64,000 nucleotides of DNA from JAHBNG01 sp039028975 (GCA_039028975.1 JBCCHB010000038.1:1-64000), one strand, 5' to 3'; positions 17,276 through 26,838 are shown, counted from the first letter of the stretch. Translations and numbers: made by a program. Notes: a model not told the origin generated them from the sequence alone.

Positions 17276-18400
17276 TTATTGCCAAGTAAACGAGCGGGTA
17301 CCACTTGGGGGGCTGGTAGCGATTAATTCAAGACTCCCGTCTGCGCGTCTAGATACCTGTATCACAGAAATCTGCCAGGAATAAGCAGCAGAACTACCTT
17401 CTGGCGGCGCTTGTTCAGGAAATAGCCTGTGGCTGTTTGTTTTGGTCCATATCGGAAAGAAGAGCTGGGCAGAGCCAGCGGATGGATTGATCTGGATTAC
17501 GTACCATTCATTCGGCTCTAATATGTCTACGCTAGCCCATCTTAAAAGAATTGATTCGCTACGAGATAGCGTTGCCTGATCTGGTGGCCCTAGTAACCTA
17601 GGTTGAATGTAGATTCGCGTACCCGAACCAGAATCCTCGCTTCCAGAGTCAGGTCCATCGACTTCTATGTTGTCAGGGTCTTGCCCAGCGGAAACTTGCA
17701 ATACATCATCAGGCACGTTACGTACTGGGATGATTAGGCGATCTCCTGGGCGGATAATAGCATTTGCGCCTAAATTGTTAGCCCCTAAAATGTCATTGAC
17801 CGTGCTGCCGAACTGGTCGGCAATCGAGATAACCGTATCGCCATCGCGAACCGCATACGTGAAATTCGAGTCGACAGATGTCTCGATTTCAGCGCCTATA
17901 TCCGACTCGCGAAGAACAGGTATTTTTAATATATCACCAACCCGAATCAACTCATCACTCAGATCGTTCGCCTGTTGAATCTGCTGAACAGTAACGCCAT
18001 AAAAACCTGAAATTGCTAACAGATTCTCACCCTGCCTTACCTCATGGGTTAGCATAATTTCTTTCGGGGGCGTCAATGTAGGCGTTGCGGTTGGCACAGG
18101 GGTGGCGGTGGTTGTACTTGTTGGATCTAGTACGGGTATGTTCTCTGGGAGGACAGGCTGAGCTGGCTCTACCGATACCTCCTGGGCCGGTCTCGCACCA
18201 GCTTGCCACCAGAATCCCAATACGCCAATTACGGCAAGAACAAGAAGAGCATCAAGCCACGAAACTCGTTGCTTACGTTTCGGCCGAATACGCAGATCAT
18301 GGCCGCACATAAAACATGTTTCCGCATCACGTGCCACGCGGGTACCGCAGTTGGTACAGCGTCTTTCCGTCACGCCTTGGGGGGACCGTTGATACGCCAT
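17276..18400 (-). CDS. Membrane-anchored protein with zinc ribbon and two LysM domains
   Basis: Residues 15-33 form a CxxC...CxxC zinc ribbon (CTNCG, CFMCG). A transmembrane helix follows (about 48-66), then a Thr-Pro linker, two LysM domains (about 117-160, HEVRQGENLLAISGFYGV; and about 173-220, YAVRDGDTVISIADQFG) and an Ig-like C-terminal domain. LysM binds peptidoglycan or related glycans. The protein would sit with the ribbon inside and the LysM units outside. A TATAAT at 18407-18412 ends six bases before the ATG and no ribosome site is visible, so a leaderless transcript is possible. Confidence 0.88.
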   Translation of the reverse strand: MAYQRSPQGVTERRCTNCGTRVARDAETCFMCGHDLRIRPKRKQRVSWLDALLVLAVIGVLGFWWQAGARPAQEVSVEPAQPVLPENIPVLDPTSTTTATPVPTATPTLTPPKEIMLTHEVRQGENLLAISGFYGVTVQQIQQANDLSDELIRVGDILKIPVLRESDIGAEIETSVDSNFTYAVRDGDTVISIADQFGSTVNDILGANNLGANAIIRPGDRLIIPVRNVPDDVLQVSAGQDPDNIEVDGPDSGSEDSGSGTRIYIQPRLLGPPDQATLSRSESILLRWASVDILEPNEWYVIQINPSAGSAQLFFPIWTKTNSHRLFPEQAPPEGSSAAYSWQISVIQVSRRADGSLELIATSPPSGTRSFTWQ

Positions 18401-18526
18401 CTGTTAATTATAGCATGAAAGTTGCAGGAAGCACATCTAGAGGGGGAGTCTGTGACTCTATTTTAATGACCGAGGGCTAACGAACTCGGTCATTTGTTAG
18501 GGCTAAACGTTCAAACTCAATTCGCT

Positions 18527-19087
18527 CTATTGTGAAAGAATATAGACGATCAGGGTAGCAAGATCTTCATCCGACAACGTTTCCAAATAGGTTGCTGGCA
18601 TCTGATTTCCCTGGTAACCGTCTACAATGTAGGTATTTGGGTCAATGATGCTCTCGTACAAATAAGCGGCAGGGCCATCCTTCTCTAAATCTATGGCTCG
18701 AAGAACTGAGCGATCGCCCAAACCAATCCAATTCGGACCAGCTAATTGCGCATTTGGATCCTCGTTAATGTGGCATCCCTGGCATGCATTCGCTAGTGCC
18801 AAGATGGGACCATTGGCTGGATCCACACTATCCATTAAAGAAGCAATCTCTTCTGGAAGCCCGGCCCGTATCTCTTCAGTGGACAATTCAGCCAAAGTAG
18901 GCGGTGCCACTTCCTCAACTTCTTCAACCGGTCCTACTAGAGGCTGAGCCGTTGCTGTTGCTTCAACCTGACCCAATCGAGGTGAAATAATGGCGGCATT
19001 AGCGTCTGGAGTACATCCGGTTAAAACAAGGGAAAGCACGAGGATAAGCAGCAGGATGACGAATGAGTTTCGCCTACTGAAGTTCAT
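18527..19087 (-). CDS. c-type cytochrome lipoprotein
   Basis: ATG at 19087 is chosen because GGAGG precedes it and a lipoprotein signal (SFVILLLILVLSLVLTGC) follows at once; the longer frame to 19216 is unlikely. The 186-residue product has a spacer rich in Glu/Pro/Thr and a single haem c domain: CxxCH in NACQGCH (about 110-115) and an axial Met in GNQMPATYLETLSDEDLA. That arrangement is usual for class I cytochromes attached to electron-transfer complexes. It would act on the outer face of the cell membrane. No oxidase genes are nearby. Confidence 0.88.
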   Translation of the reverse strand: MNFSRRNSFVILLLILVLSLVLTGCTPDANAAIISPRLGQVEATATAQPLVGPVEEVEEVAPPTLAELSTEEIRAGLPEEIASLMDSVDPANGPILALANACQGCHINEDPNAQLAGPNWIGLGDRSVLRAIDLEKDGPAAYLYESIIDPNTYIVDGYQGNQMPATYLETLSDEDLATLIVYILSQ

Positions 19088-19474
19088 AGTAAACCTCCGA
19101 AATTTTTCGATGGGTATTTTGTTTATTGTTACTATAATTCGCCAGAAAAGCCTCGTTCCGGCTCTTGCCCAATCCGCTCTTGAAGATTCCAAAAAGAAGA
19201 GGATGGCCTTCTTCATGAGGGCAAGCTTTTTCTGATCATGGATGTAATGCGGTTAATTTGAAAGCGGACATTTTCCACTTTTTGGTCAGGAAACGAAGCT
19301 CATGTTTTCAAATAAAGCAGGGTATAATTACGATTTCTGAACCGGTTACAAAGTTTACCATACAGCCTAAGGCTGGGCAATTCAGGCGTTGTCTGAGAAA
19401 TAATTCACAAAGTTTTTACCATCGTCTTCCCTACTTGCTTGGGGATCAGATAAGCTTTAGGTAAAATAGAATCT

Positions 19475-21493
19475 ATGTCTCTACTAACAATCCAGAATCT
19501 AAGCCAATCATTCGGTGATTTTGATGTCTTTACAGGTATTTCGGGAACCATTCCTAATGAGGGAAAGGTGGGACTCGTTGGCCCAAATGGCATTGGAAAG
19601 ACCACCTTTCTTCGCATCATTATGGGGCTAGAGAGCCCTGCCTCCGGAACCGTTCGTTTGGCGCGGGATACTCGAGTTGGGTATCTCCACCAAGAAGCAA
19701 TGGCCGCATTTGATGGACGCGACAATTCCATCTTCCAGGAGATGCTGTCAGTCTTTAGCGAACTACGCAAACAGGAGAAGCATCTTCAATCCCTCCAAGA
19801 GGAGATGGCCGGGGGTCAGGCAGATGAGTCAATTTTTGCCGAATACAGTCGATTGCAGGAAGCTTTTGAGGCAGACGGCGGATATGAGTATGAGGTTCGG
19901 ATCGGTCAGGTTCTCCAAGGGCTTGGCTTTCCCAAGGGGAGTTGGGATTCTCCACTTGCTCATCTAAGTGGGGGCCAGAAAACCCGAGCCTTATTGGCCA
20001 GATTACTCTTAGAAGGTCCTGACCTGCTGGTACTGGACGAGCCAACCAATCATCTGGATGTAGATGCCATCGAATGGTTGGAAAATACATTGCGCACGTG
20101 GGATGGAGCCATTCTGATTGTCAGCCATGATCGCTATTTTCTCGATAAGGTCGTCAACCGTATCTGGGAGATGAGTAGGGGCGGCGTTGAAGAGTATCGG
20201 GGAAATTATTCGGCCTACGTTACCCAACGCCATGAACGTTGGGAGCGTCGCCAAAGCGAGTTTGAGACCGTTCAAGAAACGTTCTTAAAAGAGCTTGACT
20301 ATATTAAGCGCAACATTGCCCGAGACAGCACTCGAGATCAGGCCGTAGGTCGAATGCGTCGCCTGGTACGCCAGGTAAAAGCGGCTGAAATCGGTGGCAT
20401 TCAGCTCCTCATTAACAACAAATGGAGCGAGATTACCAATCAGATCAATATTCCCCAGAGCCGCTGGAACGTTATGGAGTTAGAGCAGCGCATTAAGGCA
20501 CTGCCAAGTCCTGTCAGCCGCCCCCCAGAACTACATATGGATTTAGCAACCCGGGGCAGAAGTGGCGATTTGGTTTTGCGCACCAGTGAGTTGGAAATTG
20601 GCTATCCAGATACGCTGCTCTTTCGCACAGAAGCCATGACGCTACACCGCCAAGAATGTGCGGCGCTCATTGGTCCCAACGGATCGGGGAAAACCACATT
20701 TCTACGCACGGTTCTGGAAAAGCATGATCCGTTAAGTGGTGAAGTCCGTTTGGGAGCTAGTTTACAGGTCGGTTACTTTGCCCAGGCTCATGATTCCCTT
20801 AATTTGGAAAATACCGTGCTTGATGAGCTGCTTCATCATAAACATATGGATTTGGGTGAAGCCCGCAACTATCTCGCTCGCTATCTCTTTCGCAATGATG
20901 ACGTCTATAAACCCGTCTCTCTACTAAGTGGTGGCGAGCGGGGCAGATTGGCGTTGGCCATTTTGGCGTTAGAAGGAGCAAATTTCTTGCTTTTAGATGA
21001 GCCAACCAACCACTTAGATATTCCGGCTCAAGAGGTGCTACAATCCGTCTTAGAGCGGTTTGATGGCACCATCCTGCTTGTCTCCCATGATCGCTACTTA
21101 ATTGACCGTTTGGCTACCCAAATATGGGAGCTACGCAACAATCAACTGCAGATCTTTGAAGGCTCTTACGTTGAATTTGTCGCCGCAAAAGAGCGGATAG
21201 CGGAGAAGGCTAAAGAAACCAAAAGCGATCAACGCAGCCAATACCGGGAACAACAGCGACCCGACCGCAAAAGCCAAAATGAAGCCCGTAAACGGGCCAA
21301 ACAGCTAGAAGAGATGGAAGAGAAGATACATCAGCTCGAAGCCAAATTGGTCACAATAGAAGAACAACTCCAAGTCGCGACCGATGCCCAGGATCTGAGC
21401 AAAATCCAACGGTTAGGTGAAGCATATACTCAGGTGCAAGCCCAGATCGAGGAGCAGATGGATGAATGGGCAAGCTTTGCAGAAGAGAGCTAA
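19475..21493 (+). CDS. ABC-F family ATPase (Uup/YheS/EttA-like)
   Basis: A 672-residue soluble protein with two ABC domains and no membrane segments. Walker A: GPNGIGKTT (36-44) and GPNGSGKTT (about 400); signatures LSGGQKTRA (about 167) and LSGGERGRL (about 484); Walker B plus LDEPTNHLD in both halves; the P-site tRNA interaction linker lies between (about 245-300). A charged coiled coil closes the protein (about 565-672). Known: ABC-F proteins act on the ribosome in translation rescue or antibiotic protection. Single gene; no regulatory leader was recognised. Confidence 0.93.
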   Translation: MSLLTIQNLSQSFGDFDVFTGISGTIPNEGKVGLVGPNGIGKTTFLRIIMGLESPASGTVRLARDTRVGYLHQEAMAAFDGRDNSIFQEMLSVFSELRKQEKHLQSLQEEMAGGQADESIFAEYSRLQEAFEADGGYEYEVRIGQVLQGLGFPKGSWDSPLAHLSGGQKTRALLARLLLEGPDLLVLDEPTNHLDVDAIEWLENTLRTWDGAILIVSHDRYFLDKVVNRIWEMSRGGVEEYRGNYSAYVTQRHERWERRQSEFETVQETFLKELDYIKRNIARDSTRDQAVGRMRRLVRQVKAAEIGGIQLLINNKWSEITNQINIPQSRWNVMELEQRIKALPSPVSRPPELHMDLATRGRSGDLVLRTSELEIGYPDTLLFRTEAMTLHRQECAALIGPNGSGKTTFLRTVLEKHDPLSGEVRLGASLQVGYFAQAHDSLNLENTVLDELLHHKHMDLGEARNYLARYLFRNDDVYKPVSLLSGGERGRLALAILALEGANFLLLDEPTNHLDIPAQEVLQSVLERFDGTILLVSHDRYLIDRLATQIWELRNNQLQIFEGSYVEFVAAKERIAEKAKETKSDQRSQYREQQRPDRKSQNEARKRAKQLEEMEEKIHQLEAKLVTIEEQLQVATDAQDLSKIQRLGEAYTQVQAQIEEQMDEWASFAEES

Positions 21494-21509
21494 CCGGTAA
21501 CCCCATATC

Positions 21510-22685
21510 CTACCTGCAAAATACTGGATAGAGAGGCAACGGTTCGCTCTCTGGCCACTGAGCACGGAGGCGTCCGGTCAGTTGGGTAGCGAGCATTTGG
21601 AGAGCTGGTAGGTGTCCAAATTCGTTGCTAGCTTCGACAAACGCATCAAGGCGACTCAAAACCCGAGATCGTATGGTGGCTATTCCCCAGGCCTCATCTT
21701 CTTCCAGCAAATTTTCCACATCAAATTGAAACATATGGAGCATCAAATACCCACAGAGCATCGTTAGCTCTTTGTAAAAGCGACCTTCATCCCGTGCCGC
21801 AACGCAGGTTTTGGATAACGCAGTGCGATATGCTTCTTCCATTTTGCGCACTAAGTCACTGGGGATTCGATTGCAGCACCAACAACTCGGAAACGGTATA
21901 CGTGCATATAGAATATCAATTAAGGCGTGGCCCATCCCCCCACACTCAAAGTCAATGATTCGCAATCCGCTTTCATGAAGCACGAAATTATCGGGGCAAG
22001 CATCTTGATGGATGTAAGCAGTAAAAGGGCCTGGATTAGCGACAATCTGGTTAATTCTGCGGATTTCCTCTTGGCAGTTTTGCTCGACTTCACAACCTAA
22101 AATTGTCAGGTTCTCTAAAATCTTGGTAATCGGTAGTTGCCCAAACACAGAACTAGTCGAAGGAAAGGCCATTTCAGGATCCAGTTCCTGCCGAAGCTTT
22201 GTAAACTCATTATCCATGCCAAGGGTGTCGGCATGCATTTGACCTAATCGTTGGGCAAATTGTATGAGTACAGCTGTAGCAGTGGAAGCATCACCTTCCA
22301 GCAGCGGCTCGACTAAACTTTGATGATTACTGCCCAGATCTTCCAGAATAATAAAACCCTGTACCCGATGACCGCCAAAAAAACGTGGACCATGGTTTGG
22401 GTTATTGGGCAGCTCACTAAGAAATTGAGCACCAAGCCAATCGCAATAAAAACGTTGAGTATCCCATGATTCCAGAGCATCAGGATTGTACAGTGTGGCA
22501 ACCACTTGCTTAACAATCAGGTGCGTAGGTAAGGAGGTGTTGGGGGCCAGGGTGAGCCGCAAAAGCAAATTGCGCCGTTCCGGTTCGCTAATCTGTTGTA
22601 CATCGGTAATTTGAATCGACTCACGGCATTGCGCAGATAATAAACGTTCTGAAGCATGAACGATGTCGAGAAAGTCAGGCAGCAT
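21510..22685 (-). CDS. APH-like phosphotransferase (aminoglycoside/choline kinase family)
   Basis: A 391-residue kinase-fold protein with the Brenner-type catalytic motif YIHQDACPDNF (about 220-232) and the metal-binding DFE in RIIDFECGG (about 243). The N-lobe lysine is probably in HLIVKQV. AAGGAT stands before ATG 22685. The substrate cannot be predicted; related enzymes phosphorylate aminoglycosides, choline, ethanolamine or methylthioribose. It is convergent with the ABC-F gene, 16 bp apart. Confidence 0.82.
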   Translation of the reverse strand: MLPDFLDIVHASERLLSAQCRESIQITDVQQISEPERRNLLLRLTLAPNTSLPTHLIVKQVVATLYNPDALESWDTQRFYCDWLGAQFLSELPNNPNHGPRFFGGHRVQGFIILEDLGSNHQSLVEPLLEGDASTATAVLIQFAQRLGQMHADTLGMDNEFTKLRQELDPEMAFPSTSSVFGQLPITKILENLTILGCEVEQNCQEEIRRINQIVANPGPFTAYIHQDACPDNFVLHESGLRIIDFECGGMGHALIDILYARIPFPSCWCCNRIPSDLVRKMEEAYRTALSKTCVAARDEGRFYKELTMLCGYLMLHMFQFDVENLLEEDEAWGIATIRSRVLSRLDAFVEASNEFGHLPALQMLATQLTGRLRAQWPESEPLPLYPVFCR

Positions 22686-22747
22686 AGGCTATCCTTTGGC
22701 GTTGATTCGTATACCGCCCTGATGTATCGGCCTATCATATAGACATC

Positions 22748-22812
22748 AAGAAAAAGATTTTCCGCCCTTACCCTTCGACACGCTCAGGGGGCGGTTGGAA
22801 AATCTTTTTCTT
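22748..22812. repeat. Long hairpin, 16-bp perfect outer stem
   Basis: aagaaaaagattttcc (22748-22763) pairs exactly with ggaaaatctttttctt (22797-22812), and an inner ccgcc/ggcgg stem encloses cttcgacacgctcaggg. The latter phrase is a common dispersed word in Chloroflexota intergenic DNA (recalled, not searched). It lies between divergent ends: 5' of the APH gene and 3' of the transporter operon. It may be a MITE-like unit and may also stop transcription in both directions. Confidence 0.75.
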
Positions 22813-22879
22813 AAAAACTATAGATCTCGAATTTCACATATCTGGGCGGCTTCTGTTCTATTGGCTGGGATTGAAGCTA

Positions 22880-24874
22880 TTATCCTGTTGCCTCCAACGC
22901 AATCTCTTCAACCCGCGCACATCGGCTAAAGTGCTCTGTCCCATTGCCCCGGGTGGCTCCGTTGACTTGCACCATCGGCAGCTGTCCTTCGGCTGAGCAG
23001 ACATCCGTAGCAAACTTACATCGTGGGTGGAAGCGGCATCCGCTGGGCCATGCAGATGGTGGTGGCACCAACCCATCAATCACAGGTAGCCGACCTTCAG
23101 CACGCCCATGGTGGGGTAGCGTCTCTAGAAGCGCTTTGGTATAGGGATGCTTGGGCGCCTCGAAGACCTCGCGCACAGTACCTGTCTCCACCACCTCACC
23201 CGCGTACATGACGGCCACCTCATCGGCTACCTCGGCGACCACCCCCAGATCATGGGTAATAAAGACAATAGCAAGCCCCAACTGTTCCTGCAAATCCCTG
23301 AGCAAGTCGATGACTTGACCCTGTACCGTCACGTCCAAGGCGGTAGTCGGCTCATCAGCAATCAGCACGCTCGGCTCGCAAGATAGCGCACGTGCGATGC
23401 CGACGCGCTGCGCCATTCCACCCGAAAATTGATGAGGATACTCATGCATGCGCCGCTCCGGATCGGGGACCTGCACCAAACGCAGTAGCTCGGCAGCTTT
23501 TGCCCAAGCTTCGGATTTACTGACACCTTTGTGAAGCTGGATTGGCTGGATCAGCTGCTGACCCACCGTCAATGCTGGATTGAGCGAGGCGACTGGCTCT
23601 TGAAAGATCATGGCGATATCTTTGCCGCGCACTTTCTGCAGCTCATGCTCGGAAAGGTTTGTTAGGTCACGGCCATTAAGGTAAATGTGTCCCGCAGTTA
23701 CCTGTCCAGGTGCAGGAACGATTCCCATTGCTGCCATCACAGACATGCTCTTCCCTGAACCTGATTCGCCTACAATCCCCAGGGTAGCCCCAGGCGGTAC
23801 GGCCAGTGAGACATCGTTGAGGATCGTCACATCTGCCCCACGGGGCGAAGGAAAGCGAACCTCAATGTGAGCAAGGGCTAGGGCTGATTCGTCTGCAATG
23901 GCGGATCGCTCCGTTGACATTGCATCACCAGCTGTCTTTGATTGCAGTCGCGCAACGGTGGAGAGCTGATTGCTGCTGATGTCACGCCCCAGCGCATCCC
24001 GCAGCCCATCGCCGAGGATGTTCCATGCCAAAACAGTTAGGGCAATGGCTAAGCCTGGTGGGACAGACAGGAATGGGTTGGTTGTCAACACGGCACGAGA
24101 TTCAGCCAGCATACGCCCCCAACTCGGTTCGCTGATGGGAACACCAACCCCTAAGAAGCTCAGTCCTGCCTCAATCAAAATCACAGCACCAAAGAGCAAC
24201 GATGTTTGCACGATTAGTGGCGGGGCAATATTCGGCAATATGTGCTTGAAGACAATCGTACTAATGGAGAGTCCGCCAACCCTTGCTCCATCTACATAAA
24301 GTTCTTCACGTTCCGCCAGCACAACGCCCCTAGCCAGGCGCGCAAAGCGGGTGGAGAGCGTAACGCCAACTGCTATCATGGCGTTGAGTAGTCCATTGCC
24401 GAGAACAGCAATAACACCAAACGCAATCAAAATACCTGGGAGGGAAAAGACAATGTCCACTACCCACATCACGGCACGGTCAAACCGGCCACCAATAAAG
24501 CCGGCGAGCAAACCAATGGGCAGGCCAAGCACAATTGCAATGGCCACACCAAGCAGCGATGCCTGCATGGAGATCCGTGCACCGTAAACGAGACGTGAAT
24601 AGGCGTCACGGCCTAGGTCATCCGTACCCAGCAGGTGTTCCTCGGGATTCATACATGTGACAACATCAGCATTAGACATAAATGAGGGTTGGCAGAATGT
24701 GCTAAAGAAGTCAGCTTGGTCCTTGCCAAATGGCATTAACTGGTCGCGGAAGATAGCAACAAAGACCAGAAATAGCAGGAACAGGGCGGAGAGAATTGCC
24801 AACCGTTCGGTACGAAAGCGTTGCCAAAACCGACCAAAATTAGAGAGTGATGTTTCTTGAGTTGTTGCTGCCAT
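22880..24874 (-). CDS. Oligopeptide-type ABC transporter permease-ATPase fusion (DppC-DppD)
   Basis: Residues 1-310 are an OppC/DppC permease: an N-terminal helix, HLLGTDDLGRDAYSRLVYGA, and the EAA loop in VDGARVGGLS. Residues about 335-664 are an OppD/DppD ATPase with Walker A GESGSGKSM, signature FSGGMAQRVGIARAL, Walker B LIADEPTTALD and the Cys-rich C-terminal oligo_HPY part (CRFHPRCKF). Both domains look intact. The gene follows the DppB-type permease by two bases. Neither a DppF-type ATPase nor a binding protein is encoded alongside, so the ATPase may act as a homodimer and the binding protein must come from elsewhere (inference). Substrates could be peptides, nickel or oligosaccharides. 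Confidence 0.9.
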   Translation of the reverse strand: MAATTQETSLSNFGRFWQRFRTERLAILSALFLLFLVFVAIFRDQLMPFGKDQADFFSTFCQPSFMSNADVVTCMNPEEHLLGTDDLGRDAYSRLVYGARISMQASLLGVAIAIVLGLPIGLLAGFIGGRFDRAVMWVVDIVFSLPGILIAFGVIAVLGNGLLNAMIAVGVTLSTRFARLARGVVLAEREELYVDGARVGGLSISTIVFKHILPNIAPPLIVQTSLLFGAVILIEAGLSFLGVGVPISEPSWGRMLAESRAVLTTNPFLSVPPGLAIALTVLAWNILGDGLRDALGRDISSNQLSTVARLQSKTAGDAMSTERSAIADESALALAHIEVRFPSPRGADVTILNDVSLAVPPGATLGIVGESGSGKSMSVMAAMGIVPAPGQVTAGHIYLNGRDLTNLSEHELQKVRGKDIAMIFQEPVASLNPALTVGQQLIQPIQLHKGVSKSEAWAKAAELLRLVQVPDPERRMHEYPHQFSGGMAQRVGIARALSCEPSVLIADEPTTALDVTVQGQVIDLLRDLQEQLGLAIVFITHDLGVVAEVADEVAVMYAGEVVETGTVREVFEAPKHPYTKALLETLPHHGRAEGRLPVIDGLVPPPSAWPSGCRFHPRCKFATDVCSAEGQLPMVQVNGATRGNGTEHFSRCARVEEIALEATG

Positions 24875-24876
24875 TT

Positions 24877-25821
24877 TTAACTAACCCGCACCTTTGGGTT
24901 CAAGAACCCATAGAGGATATCGATAAACATATTGGCAAAGACAATAAAGGCGGCAACTAGAATGACGCCTCCCTGAACAAAAATGATGTCCTGCTGCTGT
25001 ACTGCGGTGGCAAGCTGCCGCCCAAGCCCCGGCAAGACAAAGACATTTTCCACAATAAAAGCTTGCCCAACTACAACGGCCAATCGGAAACCAATAACGG
25101 TAACCACAGGAATCATAGCATTTTTCAGGGCGTGGCGCGACACGATTTGCCAACGCCCTAGCCCCATCGCGCGTTGGGCGCGAATATAGGATGATTGCAA
25201 CACATTGGCCATAGAACTGCGCATTTGCCGAGCGATAAGCGCAGCCGAGGGTATCCCTAATGCCAAACTGGAGAGGCCAATGCTACGAAGCCACTCTAAC
25301 GGGGCTTCCACAAATGGAGTGTAACCGAGAACAGGAAAGATCTTGTAGCGCACGGCTAACAAAATGGCCAACATCAGGGCCAGCCAGAAGGAAGGTAGTG
25401 CCACCCCAACCGATGCGCCGACAGTCGAGATGCGGTCCAGCCAACTGCCGGGCTGCAAACCGGCAACTACGCCCAGAAATAGACCAAGCGAAATCCCAAC
25501 CACCATTCCCCCTAGGACTATCGAGGCCGTAACAGGCCATGACTGTACCACTAAGGTAGTAACTGGCGCAGAGAAAAAGAGCGAACGGCCAAAATCACCT
25601 TGAAGCGCGTTGCCGAGCCAATCGAAATATTGCACGAAGAATGGCCGATCCAGCCCCATCTCGGCCTCCAACTCGGCGATTGCCTCGGTCGTTGCCCCTG
25701 CATCCAAAATGATGGATGCGATGCTACCCGGCATCAGGTGTACCATGCTAAACGCCAAAATGGAGATAACGAAGAGAAGGGGTATAGTGGACAAAAATCT
25801 GGATATGATTAAGCGTATCAT
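24877..25821 (-). CDS. Oligopeptide-type ABC transporter permease (DppB)
   Basis: A 314-residue permease starting MIRLIISRFLSTIPLLFVIS, a typical DppB/OppB N-terminal helix, with MGLDRPFFVQYFDWLGNALQGDFGRS-type motif in the first third and an EAA-like loop YIRAQRAMGLGRWQIVSRHA near 210-230. No clear ribosome site. Its promoter region carries a LacI-type operator (26014-26027), so it is probably controlled by the LacI protein encoded at 28285. Confidence 0.92.
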   Translation of the reverse strand: MIRLIISRFLSTIPLLFVISILAFSMVHLMPGSIASIILDAGATTEAIAELEAEMGLDRPFFVQYFDWLGNALQGDFGRSLFFSAPVTTLVVQSWPVTASIVLGGMVVGISLGLFLGVVAGLQPGSWLDRISTVGASVGVALPSFWLALMLAILLAVRYKIFPVLGYTPFVEAPLEWLRSIGLSSLALGIPSAALIARQMRSSMANVLQSSYIRAQRAMGLGRWQIVSRHALKNAMIPVVTVIGFRLAVVVGQAFIVENVFVLPGLGRQLATAVQQQDIIFVQGGVILVAAFIVFANMFIDILYGFLNPKVRVS

Positions 25822-26013
25822 TTATTGGTATCTTCTCAGATTTAGAGGGGAATGAAATCTAAGCCACAAAGAAACAAGAATTCAATAAAACCTAATGAAA
25901 GATCTCTCGGGTACCCGAGATGACAAGTTCAAAGTTTCGGGTTTTATTTGATCCTGATTCGTAAGGGCACTATTTGAGGATTGCGAAGCTATCGCAAGAA
26001 TCAAAATCATAAA

Positions 26014-26027
26014 TTAAAACGTTTTAA
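26014..26027. promoter_or_regulatory. LacI-type operator upstream of the DppB gene
   Basis: The perfect palindrome ttaaaacgttttaa has the central CG typical of LacI-family operators. The identical 14-mer stands at 28218-28231 in front of the lacI gene. It lies about 190 bases upstream of the DppB start and just downstream of a candidate promoter. Confidence 0.75.
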
Positions 26028-26043
26028 CAAGTTGGCTCACTAA

Positions 26044-26072
26044 AAGTATCATAGGCCGTTCTATTTGTCAAA
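26044..26072 (-). promoter_or_regulatory. Candidate promoter of the peptide-type transporter operon
   Basis: On the minus strand TTGACA (26072-26067) is followed after 17 bases by ATACTT (26049-26044), a weak -10. The LacI-type operator follows at about +10 to +25, where a bound repressor would block elongation. The -35 is perfect; the -10 is doubtful. Confidence 0.45.
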
Positions 26073-26216
26073 ATAGCGCAAAAATAACGAACATATAGGA
26101 TAAATCAAAACTATCGAGGTTCCCTCAGGACAAAGAAAATGGAACGCTGATTTTCAGCATTTTCACAATTCGCTCGTCGATTACTAAAATCCTGACTCAA
26201 ATTGAGCGACTTTTCA

Positions 26217-26315
26217 CACTCAAGCCCTCGGGCTCGCGTTTTCACCACTACGGTCTCGAGTGCCATTAAGAGAGTTATTAAGGCAAAGCCCAGCATCGAT
26301 GTAAAATACTCTTGA
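26217..26315 (+). pseudogene. Possible relic of a LacI-family N-terminal HTH
   Basis: The plus-strand frame here reads ARVFTTTVSSAIKRVIKAKPSID, close to the recognition helix and following turn of LacI regulators (pattern A-x-V-S-x-T-T-V-S-x-x-I...KPS). It has no start, stops at 26313 and lacks the effector domain. The resemblance covers only about 25 residues, so chance cannot be excluded. Confidence 0.35.
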
Positions 26316-26340
26316 CACCGAGTCAAAAATAAATTACAAT
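26312..26340 (+). promoter_or_regulatory. Near-consensus sigma-70 promoter
   Basis: TTGACA (26312-26317), a 17-base spacer and TACAAT (26335-26340) lie 51 bases ahead of the membrane protein gene at 26392. This is the best promoter in the window and should drive the membrane protein/XRE pair. Confidence 0.75.
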
Positions 26341-26391
26341 GAGTACGAAATATATTACCTATCATCGGTAAATAACCAAAGTGAGAGAATT

Positions 26392-26838
26392 ATGTCCTAT
26401 CAAGAAAGCCGAGTAATCGCTTATCTGATTAGTGCTTTGTTGGGCGCGGGGCTGTACACCTTCTATATCTTCCAGCAGATCCAGCAGGAGGGCTTCGATT
26501 CAACAATCATCTCCAGCTTTTGGGGAACCACTGTCTTAATCGTGCTCGGTGTGCAAATTGTCTTGAGCATCATTGCAAGCATCCTCGTCACCATCATTCA
26601 GGCTATCGTCATGCAGGAGGAAGAACCCGATCTAGCAGATGAGCGAGACCGCTTAATCGAATTGAAGGCAGACCGCTTCTCTTTTATCGTTTTTGGGATT
26701 GGCTTTGTGGTCGCCATGATTACGCTAGCAATGGACCTATCGCCATTGATTATGTTTAATCTTATTGTCTACTCTCTTTTTGGGGCCGGGATTACAGGCT
26801 ATGTGACCCAGCTCTGCCTCTATCGGAGAGGGGTCTAA
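26392..26838 (+). CDS. Small integral membrane protein, partner of XRE regulator
   Basis: A 148-residue protein with four predicted membrane helices (about 9-27, 43-70, 95-112, 117-138) and an acidic loop EEEPDLADERDRLIELKADR between helices 2 and 3. It resembles the DUF2178-type membrane proteins that are often paired with a YozG-like regulator; the family call is from memory of this gene pair. The next gene starts one base after its stop. Function unknown. Confidence 0.75.
   Translation: MSYQESRVIAYLISALLGAGLYTFYIFQQIQQEGFDSTIISSFWGTTVLIVLGVQIVLSIIASILVTIIQAIVMQEEEPDLADERDRLIELKADRFSFIVFGIGFVVAMITLAMDLSPLIMFNLIVYSLFGAGITGYVTQLCLYRRGV

Noticed and set aside
26111..26365. Minus-strand frame of 84 codons upstream of the membrane protein gene
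   Set aside because: No ribosome site or domain, and it overlaps the near-consensus promoter on the other strand.
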